A stretch of 64,000 bases of DNA, from contig OX442423.1 in the NCBI GenBank assembly GCA_949361645.1, positions 282,463 to 346,462 of the forward strand, given 5' to 3'. How positions within the stretch are numbered: position 1 is the stretch's first letter; every line of letters begins with the position of its first letter. Both the position numbers and the translations under genes were made by a program. The notes beneath the pieces are model-generated. The model saw only the letters and a program-made list of their open reading frames with translations. It did not search any database and had not been told where the DNA came from. Source of the stretch: Spongilla lacustris. Taxonomy: Eukaryota; Porifera; Demospongiae; Spongillida; Spongillidae. Positions 56,694 through 64,000 of the stretch are shown here, piece after piece.

Positions 56694-58016
56694 TCATTGA
56701 GACACGGAGGATGTTGTCAGGGCATTGTCTCTAGCGGCCCGGGCGAACCGAATGGAACACAAGAACGCCAGACCCATCAACACTGCGCAGAGGGTCAGTA
56801 TCTCCGGGACACCCCCGTGCGAGTCGTGAAGAAGAACGAGGGCAAGGCTGGAAATTACCGTGAGAGGAATGCGGAACCAGTTGATGACGCTCACCCTGTG
56901 CTCCTCGGGAAAGACCCGCTCTCTCAGGATGCGCATGATCGGGAAGTAGAAGCCACAGAGGAGCTCGAATAATAGAAGCAAGGTAAACATCAGAAAGCGA
57001 TAGTTCTTTGCGCTGTACGCCGCGAACGAGAATACGACAGAGGCAGCGCCACACACGACCAGGAGCACCCGAGTAATGGAGTAGCCCACCCGCTCCACCA
57101 GGTTTTCGCACAGAATATTGCCTAGAAGGTAACACACCATAAACGAGGCAAAGGCCACGCCCAGCGGCACGTCGTTGTTGGAGGTATCCAGAGCAGGAGT
57201 CCAGATGTAAACGAAGATGAGCAGGGTTGTTTCGAAGAGGCTCTGAATAGAGCCCACCAAGAAGAGATCCACATTTGGAGCGATGGCGGCAAGCCCCCTG
57301 CTGCACGAATGCTGAGCGTTCTTCCAGGTCACCTCCGTCACGGGACCGTAATTCTCGCTCCAAAGGATTGGTATAAGAACTGCGGCTAAAAGGAACACGG
57401 GGGAAGCTAGCACTGACGGGGAAACCGGGCCAAACTTCATCCACCTGGACACAATATCAGATAAAACGCCAGCGCCAATGGCGACCACGCTGCTCCCTAC
57501 GGCCACGCGACGAAAAGTGACCTGTGTCCACTCTTTGGGGAACTCGTGTACGTCTCTGTGTTCTGTTATGTACCACGTTTCCGCGGAGGAGAACAGGAGT
57601 GTGTTGGCCAGGCCGCACAGACAACGTCCGAGAATAAGAACGCCGTAGGAAGGGGAGAGGGTCATGAGACAAGATGCAGCGTAGAGGAGGCAGCAAAGCG
57701 CGCACGTAAGGCGGCGGCCGAGTCTGTCGCCAATGATGTCCTTGGCGGGAAAGAAGAGGGCGCTTGAGAGTATCCCGCACACGTATATGACAGCCACCTG
57801 GTCTTCTTCGAACTCATAGAAGTGGTAGAGCTTATACATATACGGACCTTGAAGCCAATCTCCTAGCAGCACCAATAGGTAGACGGGAATGTATCGCCTC
57901 TGGAAAGATACGAAAATGGGATTGCCGGCCGATTCTTGAGGCGAACTAAGCCGAAAGTACGCCGCCACGCACAGAAGTAGGAGCGCGAAGAGGGTAAAAT
58001 GTACTGCTATGATCAT
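56694..58016 (-). CDS. MFSD5: MFSD5-like molybdate-anion transporter, intronless
   Basis: A single exon of 440 aa with about 12 hydrophobic segments, a Major Facilitator Superfamily protein. MFSD5 (eukaryotic MOT2 type) imports molybdate across the plasma membrane. Matching blocks are YLLVLLGDWLQGPYMYKLYH, VAVIYVCGILSSALFF, the MFS loop motif DRLGRRLTC, LGRCLCGLANTLLFSSAETW, VGSIQSLFETTLLIFVYIWT, ELLCGFYFPIMRILRERVFP and INWFRIPLTV. Length is close to human MFSD5 (450 aa). It starts 157 bp from PSMG2 on the opposite strand. Confidence 0.93.
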   Translation of the reverse strand: MIIAVHFTLFALLLLCVAAYFRLSSPQESAGNPIFVSFQRRYIPVYLLVLLGDWLQGPYMYKLYHFYEFEEDQVAVIYVCGILSSALFFPAKDIIGDRLGRRLTCALCCLLYAASCLMTLSPSYGVLILGRCLCGLANTLLFSSAETWYITEHRDVHEFPKEWTQVTFRRVAVGSSVVAIGAGVLSDIVSRWMKFGPVSPSVLASPVFLLAAVLIPILWSENYGPVTEVTWKNAQHSCSRGLAAIAPNVDLFLVGSIQSLFETTLLIFVYIWTPALDTSNNDVPLGVAFASFMVCYLLGNILCENLVERVGYSITRVLLVVCGAASVVFSFAAYSAKNYRFLMFTLLLLFELLCGFYFPIMRILRERVFPEEHRVSVINWFRIPLTVISSLALVLLHDSHGGVPEILTLCAVLMGLAFLCSIRFARAARDNALTTSSVSQ

Positions 58017-58173
58017 CTCGAAAGGGAACGTCTTTTAACTAAATATACATGTCTCCGGCAAAGTAGTTTCTAAATGATGCACATGGCATTAAATGAATCC
58101 GCTTACATGTTAATAAAATAAAATCAATTGATCGTGCGCGTAGATTGATAAGAGCGCATTAATTAGAACAAAA
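58017..58173. promoter_or_regulatory. Bidirectional promoter between MFSD5 and PSMG2
   Basis: 157 bp separates divergent start codons. AT-rich sequence; no canonical TATA box can be assigned with confidence. The shared-promoter role is inferred from spacing. Confidence 0.55.
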
Positions 58174-61100
58174 ATGTTCGTAAGCTGTAGAGACTTTTCT
58201 TCGTCGCTAGAAGGATACAGAATCATTTTTGTAAGCATTTTTTTCGCACACACTTCAGAGATTGGCATGAATGATTGCACGGAATACCTACGTACTTGCA
58301 TGGTATTCACCGTTCTACGTTACTTCACATACCGCTGGATCGGGAAAGCCGTGTGTTTCGGTTGGCAATGTCCCGCAGCTTGCTGCCGACCTCATCATCA
58401 ACACCCTTCGCCTGTCGCGGGCGGGCTACTTCCAGCACGCTGGTCTGCTGCCATTGGTGGGGAATGATGCATTCGATCACCTCAAGTCCCCAGGCCACCT
58501 CCATCTTTCAGCAGAAGGTAATTGAGTAGTAAACGCACACCGCTCACTTTGCATAGTTATAGAGGCCTCTTTTCCTACCCTCCTATCTTATCTATATCAT
58601 GTACTGTGTAGCATGTACGGAGGTTATATCGCATGGGATGGTGATATACCATATGCAGTCATGTGATTATCATGCTGCTGTCATGTGACCACCATGCACA
58701 TCTTTACTGTGCGTTATATCCAGTTTACTGTAGTCAGGAACTGAAGTTGGCTGTAGTACAGATGAGAGCGCCAATTGCAAAGGTACTACATGTTAATGGG
58801 GAATGTTTAAAAAAAAAATGTACACTCACTGCTGAGCCTTGTATACCATAGGATATGCTCACTGCTGAGCCTTGTATACCATAGGATATGCTCACTGCTG
58901 AGCCTTGTATACCATAGGATATGCTCACTGCTGAGCCTTGTATACCATAGGATATGCTCACTGCTGAGCCTTGTATACCATAGGATATGCTCACTGCTGA
59001 GCCTTGTATACCATAGGATATGCTCGCTGCTGAGCCTTGTATACCATAGGATATGCTCGCTGCTGAGCCTTGTATACCATAGGATATGCTCGCTGCTGAG
59101 CCTTGTATACCATAGGATATGCTCGCTGCTGAGCCTTGTATACTATAGGATATGCTCGCTGCTGAGCCTTGTATACCATAGGATATGCTCGCTGCTGAGC
59201 CTTGTATACTATAGGATATGCTCGCTGCTGAGCCTTGTATACTATAGGATATGCTCGCTGCTGAGCCTTGTATACTATAGGATATGCTCGCTGCTGAGCC
59301 TTGTATACCATAGGATATGCTCGCTGCTGAGCCTTGTATACCATAGGATATGCTCGCTGCTGAGCCTTGTATACCATAGGATATGCTCGCTGCTGAGCCT
59401 TGTATACCATAGGATATGCTCGCTGCTGAGCCTTGTATACCATAGGATATGCTCGCTGCTGAGCCTTGTATACCATAGGATATGCTCGCTGCTGAGCCTT
59501 GTATACCATAGGATATGCTCGCTGCTGAGCCTTGTATACCATAGGATATGCTCGCTGCTGAGCCTTGTATACTATAGGATATGCTCGCTGCTGAGCCTTG
59601 TATACCATAGGATATGCTCGCTGCTGAGCCTTGTATACCATAGGATATGCTCGCTGCTGAGCCTTGTATACCATAGGATATGCTCGCTGCTGAGCCTTGT
59701 ATACCATAGGATATGCTCGCTGCTGAGCCTTGTATACCATTACTGTAGAGCTTGTTCATAGAAGTTAGAACTATTCCTCCCCTCCCCTCCCCTCCCCTCC
59801 CCTCCCCTCCCCTCCCCTCCCCTCCCCTCCCCTCCCCTCCCCTCCCCTCCCCTCCCCTCCCCTCCCCTCCCCTCCCCTCCCCTCCCCTCCCCTCCCCTCC
59901 CCTCCCCTCCCCTCCCCTCCCCTCCCCTCCCCTCCCCTCCCCTCCCCTCCCCTCCCCTCCCCTCCCCTCCCCTCCCCTCCCCTCCCCTCCCCTCCCCTCC
60001 CCTCCCCTCCCCTCCCCTCCCCTCCCCTCCCCTCCCCTCCCCTCCCCTCCCCTCCCCTCCCCTCCCCTCCCCTCCCCTCCCCTCCCCTCCCCTCCCCTCC
60101 CCTCCCCTCCCCTCCCCTCCCCTCCCCTCCCCTCCCCTCCCCTCCCCTCCCCTCCCCTCCCCTCCCCTCCCCTCCCCTCCCCTCCCCTCCCCATCACCTC
60201 CCTCTCCTCCCCATCACCTCCCCCTCTCCTCCCCTCACCCTCCCCTCCCCATCACCTCCCCCTCTCCTCCCCTCACCCTCCCCTCCCCATCACCTCCCCT
60301 CCCCTCACCCTCCCCTCCCCATCACCTCCCTCTCTCCTCCCCATCACCTCCCCCTCTCCTCCCCTCACCCTCCCCTCCCCATCACCTCCCCCTCCCCTCC
60401 CCTCCCCTCCCCTCCCCTCCCCTCCCCTCCCCATCACCTCCCCTCCCCTGCTCACATTCAACTTATTAGTGTTAGGAGGGAGGGAGGGGGAGGAGAGAGG
60501 GAGGGGAGGAGGTATTGTGGTTACCTCTGGCTGTGCTTCTGTGTAGGGGTACCAGCAGCTATTTATAGATGACCTGCTCACTTGGGTGTAGGGGTACCAG
60601 CATATATTTATAGATGACCTGCTCACTTGTAGGGGTACCAGCAGCTATTTATAGATGACCTGCTCACTTGGGTGTAGGGGTACCAGCATATATTTATAGA
60701 TGACCTGCTCACTTGTAGGGGTACCAGCAGCTATTTATAGATGACCTGCTCACTTGGGTCAGAGACGTCAGAGCCTCAGATCTGGTGGTCCTCACAAGTA
60801 GTGACGCTGTTGAGAGAAGGGACTCACAGCTCCTTGGTCGGCCCTTGAGGTTCCTGGTCAACCCCCCCTCCCTCTCCCTTTATGAGTACTTCACAAGCAA
60901 CCTCAAGTGGAGCAGCTTGGAGCCAAGGACTAGTGGCCTGGGGCCAAGGACTAGTATGTGCCTGTACTTAATATTGTGCTAAAGGGCAGGAGGGTGGAGG
61001 AGGGGAGAGGAGGAGGAGGGGGAGTGGTGGTAAGTTTAGCTATGCAAGTATCACTGAACCATTGTATAATAGTCATGTGCACAAGTAAGTTTAATTCTCA

Positions 61101-63124
61101 AACCAAATTAGGTTTGTATGTTGAGGTCTGCTCTTGTCAGTTACAAGGACTATGATACTGCTACCACAGATAATGGAATTACGTTGTAATTAGTGACTGA
61201 ATGTTATGGAAATGTTGGAGGCATGTATAAGCATGTATAAGCATCCACAGTCACCTGCTGCTCATTGCTGATTGGTTCTGAGGGTGCAGAGGGTGCAGGG
61301 CTCCTAGACTTACTAGATATCGTTTGTTCTTAGGTGAGGCAAAGACCCTTTGTGATGAGGAACTCTTTCTTCCCAGTTCTGGCATCGCAAAGAGTCTTCA
61401 CCTGAGCAGGTATAGCTGTTGTGATCTTAGGTATGGTGTGAGGGGATGGGGTGTGTCCACACATGCCCCCCACACATCTCCCACACATCTCCCGCACACA
61501 TCTTCCCACACATGCCCCCCACACATCTCCCCACATGCCCCCCACACATCTCCCCACATGCCCCCCACACATCTCCCCACATGCCCCCCACACATCTCCC
61601 CACATGCCCCCCACACATCTCCCCACATCCCTTCCACACATCTCCCCACATGCCCCCCACACATCTCCCCACATGCCCCCCACACATCTCCCCACATGCC
61701 CCCCACACATCTCCCCACATGCCCCCCACACATCTCCCCACATGCCCCCCACACATCTCCCCACATCCCTTCCACACATCTCCCCACATGCCCCCCACAC
61801 ATCTCCCCACATGCCCCCCACACATCTCCCCACATGCCCCCCACACATCTCCCCACATGCCCCCCACACATCCCCCACATGCCCCCCACACCTCCCTACA
61901 TGCCCCCCACACATCCTCCACACATACACACTCATGACCGTTGTACCTCCTCACAGTACGCAGCAGAATGTGAAGCTGGTGACTCTGATTGCCTTCTGTT
62001 CCCAAGGCGACAATATTGAAGATAGCTTTGGCCTTGTGTGCTACCTCAATGAGTGGTTACATCTGCAGGTGTGTGCAGTTACTGTTTGAAATGTACAGTG
62101 GCACTGCAAGTTAGACAGACAGCTTGGAATGCATGTGTCCAAAGCATATTAAGATATTGTGAATTATTAAAAATGCAATAATTGTCTGGCAGTTTAATTG
62201 TAGCAAATGTTCAATGGTTTTTAATTTTTTAAAATATAAATCTGATCTAATTATCCAATATTTTTCCCCCCACATACATGTACCTAAAAATCAGATAATT
62301 TTACTTTATGATATGGTAGCATATTCAGATGGTGTATCAAATAACATGGATATCAAAATCAACTAATGAATATGTTTCACTAGATTTGGTATACATGTAT
62401 ATGTATGCTGAAGTATGAATACCTGTGCTCTGTTCCCTGTACATGTATGGGTTACTTGTTGTGGCAATTAGCATATAGGATTTCTGCTATCAAACTGGAG
62501 AACCAATAAATAGCTTTAAGAGTACTTTCTTGTTTCTGGTCCAATTTTATTTCCTTCTTTAGGATTGCATGATTCACTGTGGACCATAAGGCCTAACCTC
62601 CATGTTGCTAGGTAATGAAGTGATGTTGCTAGGCAGTGATGTGGGAGGCAGGAATGTGATGTTGCTAGGCAGTGATGTGATGTTGCTAGGCAGTGATGTG
62701 ATGTTGCTAGGCAGTAAAATGCTGGGAAAACCTTAGCCCTAAACTATGTATTCACTTAAATGATTGCACATTGTATTTATGTTTAATGAGACAACCTATA
62801 AATCTTTAGGTGCAAGGAAATCATGTAATGTCCTGCAATCATATGAAAAATGAAATAGACCTATAATGTAGGGTGTTACGTTGATTTCACTCTGCTTATT
62901 GCTTTAATTAAGCATTGCTGCGTTTATGACCACCTCGTCTCCACCCCACCACCACCTCGTCCCCACCACCTCATCCCCATTCCTCTGCCATCTTTTACCC
63001 ATTCCATATCACCACAATTGAACTGATCATTTTCAAATAGGATAATGCCGTGTCGTCTGGATGGATGTGTCCAAAGTCCTGGGGGCTGATGTACGGAGGA
63101 GCTTCTCCTGACAATCTGTTTTGA
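58174..63124 (+). CDS. PSMG2: PSMG2, proteasome assembly chaperone 2, 7 exons
   Basis: Exons 58174-58230, 58349-58517, 58724-58782, 60719-60953, 61334-61409, 61957-62068 and 63041-63124 join in phase to 792 nt (263 aa; human PSMG2 is 264 aa). PSMG2 pairs with PSMG1 to build the alpha ring of the 20S proteasome. Matches: MFVSCRDF start, [69 protein letters not shown] and the C-terminal [10 protein letters not shown] with a final LF. Exon 4 is preceded by four tandem copies of its own first 40 bases, each with an AG; the last copy is used here because it alone continues in frame. Introns 3 and 5 contain large minisatellites. Confidence 0.93.
58838..59745. repeat. 33-bp minisatellite in PSMG2 intron 3
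   Basis: About 27 copies of GCCTTGTATACCATAGGATA plus TGCTCGCTGCTGA; the first seven have CACTGC, the rest CGCTGC. The minus-strand long ORF ([11 protein letters not shown] period) is a repeat artefact. Confidence 0.97.
59774..60445. repeat. (TCCCC)n pentanucleotide array and variants
   Basis: About 415 bp of pure TCCCC, then 250 bp of TCCCC with CATCACC interruptions. Coordinates may be unreliable because of likely assembly collapse or expansion. Confidence 0.97.
60546..60758. repeat. Tandem duplication of the PSMG2 exon 4 acceptor and exon start
   Basis: Five copies of a 40-57 bp unit GGGGTACCAGCAGCTATTTA then TAGATGACCTGCTCACTTG. Each is preceded by GTGTAG or CTTGTAG. Only the fifth continues into the rest of exon 4. 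Confidence 0.95.
61458..61925. repeat. 23-bp minisatellite in PSMG2 intron 5
   Basis: About twenty copies of ACACATCTCCCCACATGCCC plus CCC, a pyrimidine-rich array that ends about 30 bp before the exon 6 acceptor. Confidence 0.96.
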
Positions 63125-64000
63125 CAGCAAATCACTTTGTGACTGACACAACACAACATTTCTCAATGACTGAATTTTGCATTTTAATAAATTTTATAAT
63201 TGTTGGGTGGTGATGTGGACGGGGATAGGTACGGCTCCTGTGGCTAGACTTTATGTTTAGTACCAATGGCCCCTACATCTTGGCCACTGCGCTGTGTGAC
63301 ATACAAGCAGTGACATCATACAAGCACAGTGACATCATACAAGCACAGTGACATCATACAAGCAATGACATTGCTTGTATGTCACTCGTATGATGTCATT
63401 GCTTGTATGAAGTCATGCTTGTATGATGTCACTGCTTGTATGTTTTAATGATGTCATTGCTTGTATGATGTCACTACCTGCTTATTGCAGACCCAGAAGC
63501 AGATGGATTACATCACTGTTACATGATGTAATCCATCCGTGCTGCTGTGAAATGAGTTTGGGCACAAGTCTGATACTGCCAGCCCATAGCACTATGATGC
63601 ACTGCCCCCATCACTAGACCAGCACTATGATACACTGCCCCCATCACTAGACCAGCACAATGATACACTGCCCACATCACTAGACCAGCACAATGATACA
63701 CTGCCCCCATCACTAGACCAGCACAATGATACACTGCCCACATCACTAGACCAGCACAATGATACACTGCCCACCAGCACATGCCCACATCACTAGACCA
63801 GCACAATGATACACTGCCCACATCACTAGACCAGCACAATTATGAACTTTACAGTATAATAATAATTGATCTATACAATACAATGGTGCCAAGTGCCCAA
63901 AACTTGGCTGGACATGTATCCCCATAGCAGTGGAGACTTGTGGGTGCTGGGGTGCAGAAGCCTTCACAGACTTCATCATGCCAGGCCTAGGGCCTGTCAA
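63125..64000. other. 3' flank of PSMG2, repeat-rich, no gene
   Basis: Contains a palindromic CATACAAGCAGTGACATCAT / ATGATGTCACTGCTTGTATG cluster (63290-63480) and a minisatellite of about 33 bp (63590-63840; ACTAGACCAGCACAATGATA). A minus-strand ORF reaching the window end is open but has no recognisable domain. It could be a retroelement fragment. Confidence 0.6.

Noticed and set aside
58734..60197. 487-aa ORF with GEGRG and [11 protein letters not shown] repeats (minus)
   Set aside because: Antisense to minisatellites in PSMG2 intron 3; no non-repeat coding content.
63519..64000. Minus-strand ORFs of WAVYHCAGLVM repeats and an open end
   Set aside because: Minisatellite translation; the remaining part has no recognisable domain and is cut by the window edge.

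Overview
The window is nuclear DNA from an animal. It holds intron-rich genes for conserved eukaryotic proteins (PINX1, DPH1, NTMT1, EXT2, a P5-type ATPase, FoxN1/4, MFSD5, PSMG2), short introns (many 60-400 bp), receptors with metazoan-type extracellular domains, hAT, retroelement and MITE debris, and a very heavy load of micro- and minisatellites. A sponge or other early-branching invertebrate is my best guess, from the EMI/EGF/FN3/Calx-beta receptor and the compact introns. This is inference only. One 200-base run of N (26964-27163) is an assembly gap.

Layout. 1-1.8 kb: minisatellite and unassigned sequence. 1.9-6.7 kb (-): PINX1, 5 exons. 6.8-8.0 kb (-): intronless DPH1. 8.1-10.2 kb (+): NTMT1, 8 exons, head to head with DPH1 across 59 bp. 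10.6-12.5 kb (-): intronless type II membrane protein resembling O-fucosyltransferases. 12.5-15.9 kb: repeats. 16.0-17.0 kb (+): intronless seven-helix receptor. 17.4-25.0 kb (-): 22-exon type I receptor (signal peptide, EMI, 3 EGF, 6 FN3, 4 Calx-beta, TM, tail). 26.2-27.0 kb (-): RNA ligase cut by the gap. 27.2-30.7 kb (-): EXT2-like exostosin, 3' end lost in the gap. 31.4-33.7 kb: two degenerate retroelement fragments facing each other. 34.1-47.2 kb (+): P5B ATPase (ATP13A-like), 25 exons. 47.8-50.5 kb (+): FoxN1/4-type transcription factor, 4 exons. 50.5-56.7 kb: transposon-rich intergene with a fold-back element and a hAT-type element inside a broken ORF. 56.7-58.0 kb (-): intronless MFSD5. 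58.2-63.1 kb (+): PSMG2, 7 exons, head to head with MFSD5 across 157 bp. 63.1-64 kb: repeats.

Exon junctions were worked out by hand from splice dinucleotides, reading-phase continuity and remembered family conservation. All junctions in PINX1, NTMT1, the receptor, the ATPase, FoxN and PSMG2 keep phase and give proteins of about the expected length. The genes do not form one pathway; they are mostly housekeeping neighbours: telomere/nucleolus, diphthamide synthesis, N-terminal methylation, glycosylation, polyamine/cation transport, molybdate transport and proteasome assembly.

The most unusual signal is positional. A large share of the tandem arrays sit on exon-intron boundaries, and their units often contain copies of the adjacent splice donor or acceptor, sometimes with a few exon bases. 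Three independent TCCC tetranucleotide expansions form the pyrimidine tract directly upstream of a 3' splice site. Three introns use GC instead of GT donors.
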